Source: JAGOEF01 sp964511665 (lineage in GTDB: Bacteria; Bacteroidota; Bacteroidia; Bacteroidales; ML635J-15). From it: a DNA stretch of 51,278 nt. Below the pieces are notes generated by a model. That model saw only the letters and a list, made by a program, of their open reading frames with translations. It had not been told where the DNA came from and did not search any database. Positions within the stretch are counted from its first letter, which is position 1, and every line of letters starts with the position of its first letter. Made by a program: the position numbers and the translations under genes. The DNA is taken from contig CAZEHA010000020.1 in NCBI GenBank assembly GCA_964511665.1, positions 1 to 51,278 on the forward strand. Reading direction: 5' to 3'. Shown piece after piece: positions 1-8,922 of the stretch.

Positions 1-1
1 G

Positions 2-75
2 CTCCCCCTCTAGGACTTGAACCTAGGACCCCCTGATTAACAGTCAGGTGCTCTAACCAGCTGAGCTAAGGAGGA
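2..75 (-). tRNA. tRNA-Asn (GTT anticodon)
   Basis: Read on the minus strand the sequence folds into a full cloverleaf. The acceptor stem TCCTCCT pairs with AGGGGGA (one G-T pair). The D-arm contains AGCTCAGCTGGTTAGAGC, and the anticodon stem CCTGA/TCAGG encloses the loop CTGTTAA with anticodon GTT. The T-arm contains GGTTCAAGTCC. The discriminator base is G, as expected for Asn. Base 1 is C and could begin an encoded CCA, but the window ends there. It reads Asn codons AAC/AAT. It is transcribed divergently from the kinase gene at 147. Confidence 0.97.
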
Positions 76-109
76 ATATTTTAAGTGCCGCAAAAGTAAG
101 AGGATTTTC

Positions 110-117
110 TATATTTG
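110..117 (+). promoter_or_regulatory. Bacteroidota -7 box (TATATTTG)
   Basis: TATATTTG is an exact match to the TAnnTTTG element of Bacteroidota promoters and lies 29 bases before the start codon at 147. No clear TTTG -33 element is visible at 19-21 bases upstream. It probably drives the PfkB-family kinase gene. Confidence 0.5.
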
Positions 118-146
118 CAAAATAATTTTTCAAAATTTTACATGGC

Positions 147-1136
147 ATGAAAAAAATTCTTGCAATGGGCAATGCGCTTGTCGATATGATGACAAAACTG
201 CCCGACGACGATGCCCTTTCGGTACTTGGTCTGCCCAAAGGTAGTATGCAACTGGTTGATGCAAGTCAATCGGAAAATATCCTGAATAAAACAAAACATT
301 TTCCTCGAGCTTTGGTCTCGGGCGGTTCGGCAGCCAACACCATAAGAAGTCTGGCAAAACTGGGAGCCAATTGCGGATATCTTGGTAAGACAAGCCACGA
401 TGAACTCGGGCAGTTTTTTGGCAAGGAAATGAAAGCATTGGGTATTGAAACCCACCTGATGCCGAGCACCACATCGACCGGACTGGCTGTAGCATTAGTA
501 AGCCCCGACTCGGAGAGAACCTTTGCCACATATCTGGGAGCTGCCGCCGAAATGACCCCCGAAGAAATCGACATTGATATTTTTAAAAAGTATCAATACC
601 TTCATATCGAAGGCTATCTTGCATTTAATCATCCCCTGATACAAAAAGCATTAGAAACAGCGTCTGCATGCAATATGATGGTTTCGATGGACATGGCCAG
701 CTACAACGTAGTAGAAATAAATCGTGATTTTTTACTCGACATGATACAGAAACATGTTGACGTAGTGTTTGCCAACGAAGAAGAAGCACGTGCATTAACC
801 GGAAAATCGCCAGAAATTGCGGTACACGAAATCGCAGAATGGTGTACGATAGCTGTTGTTAAAACAGGTGCCGAAGGATCGTTAATTAAAACCGGAGGCG
901 AAGTTATTCATGTTCCGGCTCGTAAAACCCGTGCCATCGACACGACCGGTGCCGGCGACAATTATGCAGCAGGGTTTTTGTATGGTCACGCCCAAGCCTG
1001 GGATATGATGCGTTGTGGCAAGCTGGGCACCATTCTGGCTTCAAAAGTTATCGAAGTAACGGGTACAACCATGAGCGAAGAAACATGGCAGTGGATTTCT
1101 CTCGAAAAAAAGGCCATCGAAGCAAGCAAAAGCTAA
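147..1136 (+). CDS. PfkB-family carbohydrate/nucleoside kinase
   Basis: The 329-residue cytosolic enzyme is predicted to phosphorylate a sugar or nucleoside with ATP. The N-terminal half has the GGSAANT substrate-binding segment and a LGKTSHDELG stretch. Near the C-terminus is the PfkB signature 2, DTTGAGDNYAAGF, which holds the catalytic Asp and anion hole. Length and motif order are normal for the ribokinase/adenosine kinase fold. Close relatives in Bacteroidota are often annotated as adenosine kinase, but the substrate cannot be fixed from sequence. The start follows a -7 box at 110-117. It stands alone, with a promoter-like box separating it from the next gene. Confidence 0.9.
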   Translation: MKKILAMGNALVDMMTKLPDDDALSVLGLPKGSMQLVDASQSENILNKTKHFPRALVSGGSAANTIRSLAKLGANCGYLGKTSHDELGQFFGKEMKALGIETHLMPSTTSTGLAVALVSPDSERTFATYLGAAAEMTPEEIDIDIFKKYQYLHIEGYLAFNHPLIQKALETASACNMMVSMDMASYNVVEINRDFLLDMIQKHVDVVFANEEEARALTGKSPEIAVHEIAEWCTIAVVKTGAEGSLIKTGGEVIHVPARKTRAIDTTGAGDNYAAGFLYGHAQAWDMMRCGKLGTILASKVIEVTGTTMSEETWQWISLEKKAIEASKS

Positions 1137-1187
1137 TGCAAATGCTGGTTATGCAAGTTTTATTGCTGTTTACTCAGCTATATTGAT

Positions 1188-1195
1188 TATTTTTG
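1188..1195 (+). promoter_or_regulatory. Bacteroidota -7 box (TATTTTTG)
   Basis: TATTTTTG matches TAnnTTTG exactly, 27 bases before the preferred ATG at 1223. A TTG at 1163-1165 lies 22 bases upstream and could serve as a weak -33 element. It would transcribe yggS and possibly the porP/cargo pair behind it. Confidence 0.45.
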
Positions 1196-1222
1196 CAGAA
1201 TGAATAATTCTTGTCTAAAGAA

Positions 1223-1900
1223 ATGTCAATTGCCGAAAACATAGCAGCATTTCGCCGCATGATTCCCGAAAGGGTGTTGCTGGTGGCGGTTTCGAAAACC
1301 CAGCCTGCAAACATTCTTATGCAGGCTTACGAAGCAGGTCAGCGCCACTTTGGCGAAAACAAAGTACAGGAACTGGTCGAGAAACAAGCCGTATTACCCG
1401 GCGATATCCAATGGCATTTTATTGGGCATTTGCAAACGAACAAGGTAAAAAAAATCGCTCCTTTTGTTCATCTCATTCACAGTATCGACAGCCAGAAACT
1501 GCTGAGCGAAGTTAACCGCCGAGCTACCGAGAACCATCGTGTAATTGATGTGCTGCTGCAGTTTCATATTGCCGAAGAAGACACCAAGTTTGGTTTTGAT
1601 ATCAGCGAAGCCCACACTGTGTTGAACTCCGATGAATTCAAGGCAATGAAAAATGTGCGCATCAGAGGAGTAATGGGAATGGCTACATTCACAAATAATC
1701 GCGATCAGATTCACAGGGAATTTAAAACATTAATGACATACTATAATACGATAAAATCAGTTTATTTTATTAATAATGGCAGTTTCAACGAAATCAGCAT
1801 GGGCATGACCGACGATATGGATATAGCCATAGAAGAAGGAAGTACTATGGTTCGTATTGGCACCGCATTGTTTGGGAGCAGACAATATAAAACGAAATAG
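1223..1900 (+). CDS. yggS: YggS-family pyridoxal-phosphate homeostasis protein
   Basis: The protein (225 residues from ATG 1223) is a PLP-binding single-domain alanine-racemase-fold protein without known catalytic activity; the family (YggS/PROSC/PLPBP) buffers PLP. Visible landmarks are VAVSKTQP with the PLP-binding Lys near the N-terminus, HFGENKVQELVEK, HFIGHLQTNKVK, GVMGMATFT, and a C-terminal SMGMTDDMDIAIEEGSTMVRIGTALFG phosphate-binding region. An in-frame TTG at 1211 would add four residues. I prefer ATG 1223 because MSIAENIAAF resembles family N-termini. porP follows after 8 bases. Confidence 0.93.
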   Translation: MSIAENIAAFRRMIPERVLLVAVSKTQPANILMQAYEAGQRHFGENKVQELVEKQAVLPGDIQWHFIGHLQTNKVKKIAPFVHLIHSIDSQKLLSEVNRRATENHRVIDVLLQFHIAEEDTKFGFDISEAHTVLNSDEFKAMKNVRIRGVMGMATFTNNRDQIHREFKTLMTYYNTIKSVYFINNGSFNEISMGMTDDMDIAIEEGSTMVRIGTALFGSRQYKTK

Positions 1901-1908
1901 AACAATGA

Positions 1909-2913
1909 ATGCGTAGAATTTTACTTTTCATAACAGCATTGTCGATTTCGTGTATTGTGTCTGCACAGAATATACCGGTACACGAGCAATTCGTTTTCGA
2001 GCGTTTTCTGCTCAACCCTGCTTTTGTGGGTATTGGCGAAGGAACATCGCTGCGACTGACACACCGCCACCAATGGTTAGGTATCGACAACGGACCCAAA
2101 ACCTCGTTTCTAAGCCTGAACAGTCGTGCAGGAACTCAACCCGTGGGGATAGCTGCCTATTTATTCAACGATATGAACGGACCCGATCAGCGCATCGGTG
2201 GGCAATTTACATTTGCGTATCATTTACTTCTCAGGTCGAAACGTTTTACCCAAACCATTCTGTCGATGGCTGTATCGTTCAACGGAATATACCACATTCT
2301 TGATGAATCGCATTTTAACCGCGACATCTACGACCCCATCATTACTTACACAAGGCAAAGTTCATTTATACCTGACTTCAATGCCGGTTTGGTACTTTCG
2401 CACAGCCATATGATGCTTGGTTTTAGTGCCGATCATCTTTTCCCGGGACAGGATAAGCTATACAACCGTCAGATTGAAGAAGTGCCCCCTTTGTACCTGA
2501 ATATCCATGCGGCATATATTGTTGATTTGCAACACAATTTCAAATTGAAACCATTCCTCAACGTCCGCACCGATATGAAAGGGCATTCGCAAATGGAGAT
2601 TATGACCCGAGTATCGTATGCTTACGGTAAAAAAATAAAATCGGCAATGATAAGAAACCCCAACGAGTTTTATGTAGGATTTTGCTATCGGCACAGCTTC
2701 GATTTCATGAATAATTCACCCCTAAGCCTTCAACCTACATTTGGTATTAAAGTAGGCAATTTCACTTTTGCCTATTTATTCGACATGGGCTTATCGGCAA
2801 TACAATTGTACAATTACGGTTCGCACCAGATTTCGGTAGGGTTATCGATGGTAAACGACAAAACTGTTAAGGTGGGGCGAAATAGCATACCCATAAATAA
2901 TTCCGATTTTTGA
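1909..2913 (+). CDS. PorP/SprF-family T9SS outer-membrane protein
   Basis: The protein has 334 residues. The signal peptide (about residues 1-20, ending SAQ) is followed by the typical PorP/SprF opening with PVHEQFVFERFLLNPAFVGIGE and then many aromatic beta-strands of an outer-membrane barrel, with LRLTHRHQWLGIDNGPKT near residue 50. Members of this family work with the type IX secretion system; SprF-like members are needed for secretion or surface display of partner proteins with type B C-terminal domains. The gene immediately downstream encodes exactly such a partner, starting two bases after this stop codon, so the two are very likely one transcription unit and a functional pair. Confidence 0.92.
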   Translation: MRRILLFITALSISCIVSAQNIPVHEQFVFERFLLNPAFVGIGEGTSLRLTHRHQWLGIDNGPKTSFLSLNSRAGTQPVGIAAYLFNDMNGPDQRIGGQFTFAYHLLLRSKRFTQTILSMAVSFNGIYHILDESHFNRDIYDPIITYTRQSSFIPDFNAGLVLSHSHMMLGFSADHLFPGQDKLYNRQIEEVPPLYLNIHAAYIVDLQHNFKLKPFLNVRTDMKGHSQMEIMTRVSYAYGKKIKSAMIRNPNEFYVGFCYRHSFDFMNNSPLSLQPTFGIKVGNFTFAYLFDMGLSAIQLYNYGSHQISVGLSMVNDKTVKVGRNSIPINNSDF

Positions 2914-2915
2914 CA

Positions 2916-5900
2916 ATGAAACTCACAGTTACATATCTGCTGATAATAACATTGCTCATTCCTTTGGGCATAAAGGCTGATGTATTGTCCGACTCGGTAA
3001 ACTGTCATCACAGCATTGCACTTGCCTGGGTTAAGAAGGCGGGCAGCGATACGGCAGATGCCGCAACCGGTGTTTGTTCCGATTCCGATGGGAACGTATA
3101 TATCACGGGGTATTTTGGTCACAGCATCAATTTCGAAAGCATTGAACTTATTTCGCAGGGGCAACGCGATGTTTTTATTGCCAAATACAACATCGACGGC
3201 GAATTTCAATGGGCAATAAGTGCCGGTGGCAGCGGAGACGACTATGGGAATGCCATTGCATGCGACGACGAAGGCAACACCTATATTACAGGCATGTTTA
3301 CCGAATTTGCCCTTTTCGGAAGCATAGAACTTTACGCCTACGGGCAACAAGATGCCTTTATTGCGTCGTTCGACAATCAGGGAAACCTGAGATGGGCAGA
3401 GGCTGCAGGCGGATGGGAAAACGACAGGGGTATAGATATAGTTGTTGATAATCAAAACAATGTGTTTGTTACCGGAATATTTGATGATGCCCTCGGCATT
3501 GGCTCCACTACCCTGTTGAGCAATGGAGACAACGATGTGTTTATCGGCTGTTTTAGCTCAACGGGCATATTTAAATGGGGGAAGAATATTGGCTCAATCG
3601 GTTCCGACGAAGCCACTGCCATTGCTGTAGATGCTTCGGGTAGGGTGTTCGTTTCGGGTGTATTTACCGGAAATCTGATATCGGGATCTGATTTAATCCC
3701 CGCACAGGGCATTAACGATGGCTTTGTTTCTTGTTTCGGTCTACAGGGAGATTTGTTATGGTCGCAGGTAATTGGCACCCCGGGCAACAACGATCGTGTA
3801 AATGCTATTGCAGCCGATGGGCAAGGCAATGTATATGCAAGTGGATATTTCGACCACGACGATCAGAAAACTTTTGTTGTAAAATTAGATTCAGATGGTA
3901 ACGAATTGTGGACTGTTCTTACCGGTGGCGATTCCAATGCAAGACCACTTGCCGCTATAACCGATATCAACGATCATGTATTTATTGCAGGATACTTCAG
4001 TGGGATAGCTGTATTTGGAAATTTCTTGTATACTTCAGCCGGCAACAACGACATGTTTTTCTTAAAAATAACGCCCGGCGGCATTATTAAAAGCGTAAAA
4101 ACAGCCGGTTCATCCGGAAACGATCAGTTACTTGATATTGCCCTCGATAACAATCAGAATATTCTGATAGCCGGACTATACAGCAACAACATGTTGCTCG
4201 AAACCGAAACACATGCTTCGCAGGGATTAACCGACCTGGTGCTTGCTAAATACGATCGCTTAATGAGTATGGGATATTTAATATTTGGGGCCAACGGATG
4301 CAACGACGAAGACTTATGTGTTGAAATTGATATGCTGCAGGGTAGCCCTCCATATAACTATTATTGGTCAACAGGCGATAATGAGACCGAAGTGTGCGGT
4401 TTGTCACCGGCTACCTTTTGGGTAACGGTGGTTGACCAAAATCAGTGCTATATCGATACCAGTTTTGTATTGGAACCTCCTATACTACCCAACATTGATA
4501 TGCCCGCAAATCTCAGTTTATGTCCGTTCGACACCATTGTGCTCGATGCGGGTTCCGGCATGTTGTCATATATCTGGACCAACGGAGCTACAACGCAAAC
4601 CATTACGATATGGGAAACGGGCAGCTATGGGGTAACAGTAACAAACAATTTTGAGTGTGAGGCATCGGCTGAAACTGTGGTCACCCAATTGCCTAATATT
4701 AATCTTTTTGAGTCGGATACAGTGTACACCTGCACCGGTGTTCCTGTTGTATTAAGTCTTCAGGGTGTTTATGCCTCCTATCTTTGGAGCACGGGCAGCA
4801 CTTCTTCTCAAACCACGGCATACGGACAGGGGACGTATTTCGTAAGGGTACAACAGGGACAATGCCATTATTACGACACCGTCAGGGTGAAAAACTACCC
4901 TGTTCCCGAACTCGATTTAGGGGGCGACAGGGTATTGTGCCGAGGCGACATTATCAACCTGCAGGTTAGCAGTGAGTTCTCCGAATATCTTTGGCACGAC
5001 GGCAGCACCGAAAATTTCTATTTGGTTGAATTTGCCGGACCTGTTACCCTTGATATTGTAGACCAAAACGGATGTACCGCCCACGACAGCATCTATGTTT
5101 CCGAAGCCGAATACCCCGAAGTGGATCTGGGCGATGACCTTGAATTTTGCGACAATATGATACCGCAAATAGATGCCGGCAACTTTGCTACCTATGCGTG
5201 GAGCGATGGAACTATACTTTCGTGGATAAGCCCCACCGAAAGCGGAACATACTCGGTTACCGTGAGCAACACAGCCGGGTGCAGCGCTGCCGACACCATA
5301 AGCGTTGTGGTATATCCTGCTCCGTCGTTAGAGTTAGGCGACGATATCGAAACCTGTTCCAATAACGAAGTGGCACTAATCGGCCCAAACGGTTTTGCCC
5401 AGTATTTGTGGAGCACCGGAGCGACAGCCCCCATAGCCCATGTACACGAATCGGGAGTGTATTATCTGTCGGTAAGCGACAACTACGGGTGCATGGCAGT
5501 TGACAGCATTACTGTGGTGATGTTCCCTACCGAAATACCCTATCTGGGACCCGACCGCGTGATGTGCGACAGTTTTCCGGCAATACTCGACCCCGATGGC
5601 ATGTTCGAAAGTTATGTTTGGAACGATGAGTCCAACGTTTCGTTTTACACTGCTTTCAACGAGGGCTTCTATTCGGTTACCGTAACCGATATCAATGGAT
5701 GTACATCGAGCGATGGCATTAACATCAGCCATGCTCCCAGCCCATCGATAAGCGAACAATTCAGCGAAGCAGGTATTATAGTTGTTACTGCCGAAGGCGG
5801 CATTCCACCATACATTTACTCGGTTGATGGCAGGGTATGGTCGCCCAACGGGGTGTTTGAGCATCTCCTCGAAGACTGGTACACGGTTGAAGTACGCGAT

Positions 5901-6215
5901 AGCAACGACTGCGGCGACACCATCAGGGTACATGTTGAAAACAACATCATCATTCCCGAATTTTTTACTCCCAATGGCGATGGATATAACGACACCTGGG
6001 AGATTATCGGAATATTCCGATATCCTGAAGCCGACATCTTAGTATTTGACCGATACGGGAAAAAACTGGCACAATACAAAGGCAGTGATCCCGGATGGGA
6101 TGGCTACTATGCCCGTCAGCAGGTGGTTGCCGATACGTATTGGTATGTTATCGTACTCAATTCGGAAACCGGTTATAACATACCTTTTAAAGGAAGTGTT
6201 ACCATTAAACGCTAA
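2916..6215 (+). CDS. Large T9SS cargo: propeller repeats, Ig-like repeats, type B C-terminal domain
   Basis: This 1,099-residue surface or secreted protein starts at ATG 2916; an upstream in-frame TTG at 2910 overlaps the previous stop and is less likely. Residues 1-22 form a signal peptide. Residues about 30-450 are SBBP-type repeats of about 50 residues (for example DSDGNVYITGYF, DNQNNVFVTGIF). From about 530 there are six Ig/PKD-like repeats of about 75 residues. Each has a Cys near its start (LSLCPFD, VYTCTGV, RVLCRGD, LEFCDNM, IETCSNN, RVMCDSF), a Y-x-W-S/T-x-G core and a second Cys near its end, which suggests a disulfide per repeat. Residues about 1012-1099 are the gliding-motility-associated (type B) sorting domain with FFTPNGDGYNDTW and FDRYGKKL. 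The function of the body is unknown; adhesion is an inference. Confidence 0.92.
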   Translation: MKLTVTYLLIITLLIPLGIKADVLSDSVNCHHSIALAWVKKAGSDTADAATGVCSDSDGNVYITGYFGHSINFESIELISQGQRDVFIAKYNIDGEFQWAISAGGSGDDYGNAIACDDEGNTYITGMFTEFALFGSIELYAYGQQDAFIASFDNQGNLRWAEAAGGWENDRGIDIVVDNQNNVFVTGIFDDALGIGSTTLLSNGDNDVFIGCFSSTGIFKWGKNIGSIGSDEATAIAVDASGRVFVSGVFTGNLISGSDLIPAQGINDGFVSCFGLQGDLLWSQVIGTPGNNDRVNAIAADGQGNVYASGYFDHDDQKTFVVKLDSDGNELWTVLTGGDSNARPLAAITDINDHVFIAGYFSGIAVFGNFLYTSAGNNDMFFLKITPGGIIKSVKTAGSSGNDQLLDIALDNNQNILIAGLYSNNMLLETETHASQGLTDLVLAKYDRLMSMGYLIFGANGCNDEDLCVEIDMLQGSPPYNYYWSTGDNETEVCGLSPATFWVTVVDQNQCYIDTSFVLEPPILPNIDMPANLSLCPFDTIVLDAGSGMLSYIWTNGATTQTITIWETGSYGVTVTNNFECEASAETVVTQLPNINLFESDTVYTCTGVPVVLSLQGVYASYLWSTGSTSSQTTAYGQGTYFVRVQQGQCHYYDTVRVKNYPVPELDLGGDRVLCRGDIINLQVSSEFSEYLWHDGSTENFYLVEFAGPVTLDIVDQNGCTAHDSIYVSEAEYPEVDLGDDLEFCDNMIPQIDAGNFATYAWSDGTILSWISPTESGTYSVTVSNTAGCSAADTISVVVYPAPSLELGDDIETCSNNEVALIGPNGFAQYLWSTGATAPIAHVHESGVYYLSVSDNYGCMAVDSITVVMFPTEIPYLGPDRVMCDSFPAILDPDGMFESYVWNDESNVSFYTAFNEGFYSVTVTDINGCTSSDGINISHAPSPSISEQFSEAGIIVVTAEGGIPPYIYSVDGRVWSPNGVFEHLLEDWYTVEVRDSNDCGDTIRVHVENNIIIPEFFTPNGDGYNDTWEIIGIFRYPEADILVFDRYGKKLAQYKGSDPGWDGYYARQQVVADTYWYVIVLNSETGYNIPFKGSVTIKR

Positions 6216-6244
6216 TTTGTTGTCCTTCGAAAATCTTTTTCGTG

Positions 6245-6252
6245 TATATTTG
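6245..6252 (+). promoter_or_regulatory. Bacteroidota -7 box (TATATTTG)
   Basis: TATATTTG lies 21 bases before the ATG at 6274. A TTG at 6220-6222 is 22 bases upstream. It would give the deformylase-like gene its own promoter in the 58-base gap after the cargo gene. Confidence 0.55.
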
Positions 6253-6273
6253 CTTTTGTAAAACCATATAGAA

Positions 6274-6987
6274 ATGATGAAATTTGCATTAATATTAAGC
6301 GTAATTGTTGCCATAACTATTTGCTACGCTTGCGAAACCTATAACTACGGAGACAGGTTTAATGTAGGCGATCACCGCCAACCTCCCGTAGATACTTTGA
6401 AATTTACTGCCGAAGAAAAAGCATTGATTACTGAAGGCGATTCAGCCGTGCGCATGCAGTTAATGTTCCTCAACGAACAACCTGACTCAATAATTCTGAG
6501 AAACCGCAGCCGTGAAATACGTTTAACCGAACCCGAACTGGAATTACTTACCGACCGTATGTACAGCACCGTAAGAAATCCACAGAACGCAGGTGTTGGT
6601 ATTGCAGCCCCGCAAATTGGCATCAATCGTAGGATTATCTGGGTGCGTAGATACGACAAAGTGGGAAAACCATGGGAAGTTTTTCATAACATCTATATCA
6701 CCGATATGTCGGATACAGTGAAAGCACGTAACGACGGATGTCTTTCTATTCCCGGGGTAAGCGGCCAATCGCTACGCGCCATCTGGGTAGAAGTCGAATA
6801 TGAATTACCCGATGGGAACCGTCAAACAGAAAGAATTACTCAAGAATATACGGCTCACATTTTTCAACACGAAATCGACCACTTAGACGGAATCGTCTGG
6901 CTCGACCGGCGTCCGACTACTAAACTAGTAATAATCGATTCACACCCCAACGAATACGATGGTTTAATAATGCCCGATATCGACTAG
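6274..6987 (+). CDS. Peptide deformylase with an export/lipoprotein signal
   Basis: The protein has 237 residues. All three deformylase motifs are present: GVGIAAPQIG (motif 1), DGCLSIPG (motif 2, with Asp where EGCLS is usual, metal-ligand Cys kept) and QHEIDHLDG (motif 3, HExxH with both His ligands and the catalytic Glu). Deformylase normally removes N-formyl groups from nascent proteins in the cytosol. Here about 20 N-terminal residues are hydrophobic and end in CYAC, which looks like a signal peptide with a non-ideal lipobox (Cys20), followed by a linker of about 60 residues. This implies a periplasmic or membrane-anchored enzyme whose substrate is unknown. A second start codon at 6277 is possible. 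A shared hairpin terminator follows. Confidence 0.88.
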   Translation: MMKFALILSVIVAITICYACETYNYGDRFNVGDHRQPPVDTLKFTAEEKALITEGDSAVRMQLMFLNEQPDSIILRNRSREIRLTEPELELLTDRMYSTVRNPQNAGVGIAAPQIGINRRIIWVRRYDKVGKPWEVFHNIYITDMSDTVKARNDGCLSIPGVSGQSLRAIWVEVEYELPDGNRQTERITQEYTAHIFQHEIDHLDGIVWLDRRPTTKLVIIDSHPNEYDGLIMPDID

Positions 6988-7002
6988 GCATTTTGCAATA
7001 AA

Positions 7003-7037
7003 AAAAACGGCAAAGCAAAAACTGCTCTGCCGTTTTT
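7003..7037. terminator. Bidirectional hairpin terminator
   Basis: A 15-base arm at 7003-7017 (AAAAACGGCAAAGCA) pairs with 7023-7037 with one A-C mismatch and a 5-base loop. A-tracts and T-tracts flank it on both sides, so it can stop both the deformylase transcript (+) and the converging cargo gene at 7051 (-). Confidence 0.85.
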
Positions 7038-7050
7038 AAATTCACGATTA

Positions 7051-8754
7051 TTACTGAACAATAATATTTAAAGTATGAATACCTTTTTCGGTTTCTATAC
7101 TCATCAGATAATTTGCCGCAGGTAACTTACTTACATCAATACTGATTTCACCTGCTTCGGCCTTGCAACTGAATACAGTGTTTCCGGCCAGGTTACTTAT
7201 AGTAATTTTGCTTGTTGAAGCAAGTTGCACATTGATAATTTCGCTGGTGGGATTGGGATATACTTTAAACCCTGCTTTACTAAGCGCAATTACATTGGGT
7301 TCGTTGATAGTAACAGTAATTTCGGCGGTAATATTCTGAGGATTGATAATATTGTCGATAAGCTGAAGGTTCCCTGTTAGTGTATAGGTTCCAGGCATAT
7401 CACCATCGGCAGGATAATCTCCCTGAAGCCATTCAACATTAAGTGTTTCGGTGGTTTCGTCGTCGAGATATACAATGGCAGTGAGCGGAAGCTCCAGCGA
7501 TTCGAATGCAGTCATGTGGTCAACTTCGAAACCGGCGAAATTTTGCACTGTTACAATGGTTTTATTCGGCACCACTTCTTCGTTTACAACAACTTGTATT
7601 TCGGCTGTAATATTAGCAGTATTCAAAATGCCATCAACCAAAACGAGTGTTCCCGTAACGAAATATGAGCCCGGCACACTTCCGTCGTAATCTCCTTGTA
7701 ACCAAACAAGGCTAAGCTCCTCGGTTGATTCGTCATCGAGAGTAACCACTGCCGTTTCGGGTAAATTAAGGTCCCCGAATTCAGTCATATAGTCAACTTC
7801 TATGGGGTTGAAGTCTTGCACCGATACAATCTCACGGTCGGGATTAACTATCGGGTTTACAATTACCTGAATCTGAGCTGTGAGATTCAAGGGATTCAAA
7901 ATACCATCGACGAGTTGAACAATACCTGTAAGCGTATATGTATCGGCTACATCAGGATTGTAACCACCTTCCTGCCAAATCACCGAAAGATTGGTAGTAG
8001 TTGCGTTATCGAGACTTACCTCAACTTCGGCAGGCAGTGATAAATCGGCAAATGCTGTTCCCTGGTTTACCGTAACATCCTGCTGTGCAGCTATCGAAAC
8101 AATGTTCAAAGCCGGCGGATAGTAGAAACTGAGATTATCGACCGATATCGTACTGCCGTTTATAAAGGTAGTATTATTCATAAGGTCCGACGATGCAATA
8201 ATCACATTCATGGTGTCGGGTATCTCAGTTGAGGTGTATTCAATTACAATCTCGAATGCTGTCCATGTTGAGGTTGCCTCGCCAAAATACATTAATCCAA
8301 AGCCCAGTGTGTCGCGTTCTCCTGTTTCTTCATTCCATTTCGATATTCCAACACCAATTAATGGAGTATCGCCGGCTGCCGGAGTTACTTTATAATAACC
8401 TCTTAACGAATATGGCCTGTGAGTGAACGCTTCGCCGCCTGTAAGACTTGCCGATTGATTGGCAATATCTAAATTAAAGTCGCCTAGAGTTAGAATGCCG
8501 GGTAAGGTTACCGGACCAACCATAAATATAGTTTTCGTCTGCGTCTCAACCTTAGCTGCAAAACTGCCACTCTGTGCACCGGAAGTAATCTTTGAAACTG
8601 TGGTAAACTGCGTACCCAATACGTTTTCGTTCGAAGTATCCCATTCGTTGGGAGTAGTTCCTGTCCAAAGTTCAAAGTCACCATTGGGAACTTGTTGCGC
8701 CATAACAGATACAGAAAACAGCGCACATAATAAAAAAAGTAATGATTGTTTCAT
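7051..8754 (-). CDS. Secreted T9SS cargo with three Ig-like repeats
   Basis: The protein has 567 residues. A signal peptide ends at MAQ (about residue 20). Next comes an N-terminal domain of about 190 residues that opens VPNGDFELWTGTTPNEWDT, a pattern common in PCMD/carbohydrate-binding-like jelly-roll domains of Bacteroidota. Three homologous Ig-like repeats of about 85 residues follow (about 218-300, 308-390, 398-486), each with a VDGILN or IDNIIN type strand, D-D-x-T-T-x-x-L, W-L-Q-G-D-Y and G-T-Y-x-L-T-G. Residues about 497-567 are a type A T9SS sorting domain (FKVYPNPTSEIINV, LPAANYLMSIETEKG). It is predicted to be exported and probably attached to the surface. The ligand is unknown. Confidence 0.88.
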   Translation of the reverse strand: MKQSLLFLLCALFSVSVMAQQVPNGDFELWTGTTPNEWDTSNENVLGTQFTTVSKITSGAQSGSFAAKVETQTKTIFMVGPVTLPGILTLGDFNLDIANQSASLTGGEAFTHRPYSLRGYYKVTPAAGDTPLIGVGISKWNEETGERDTLGFGLMYFGEATSTWTAFEIVIEYTSTEIPDTMNVIIASSDLMNNTTFINGSTISVDNLSFYYPPALNIVSIAAQQDVTVNQGTAFADLSLPAEVEVSLDNATTTNLSVIWQEGGYNPDVADTYTLTGIVQLVDGILNPLNLTAQIQVIVNPIVNPDREIVSVQDFNPIEVDYMTEFGDLNLPETAVVTLDDESTEELSLVWLQGDYDGSVPGSYFVTGTLVLVDGILNTANITAEIQVVVNEEVVPNKTIVTVQNFAGFEVDHMTAFESLELPLTAIVYLDDETTETLNVEWLQGDYPADGDMPGTYTLTGNLQLIDNIINPQNITAEITVTINEPNVIALSKAGFKVYPNPTSEIINVQLASTSKITISNLAGNTVFSCKAEAGEISIDVSKLPAANYLMSIETEKGIHTLNIIVQ

Positions 8755-8922
8755 AATGAAATAATTTGGTTATGGATGCGAAAATACAGTTTATTATATG
8801 TGAACCGATAACAACCCACAGAACATTTTGTTAACAACTACAATTGATTATCGGAATATTGGGCAAAAGCTGATAAATAGAAGTATTGCTCTATTAAATA
8901 TTATACAAATTCAATAGGTCAG

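Noticed and set aside
2814..3455. 213-codon minus-strand open frame over the porP/cargo junction
   Set aside because: It spans two well-supported genes on the other strand and resembles no protein family.
5376..5933. 185-codon minus-strand open frame inside the type-B cargo gene
   Set aside because: It mirrors the repeat-rich coding strand and has no recognisable domain or start context.
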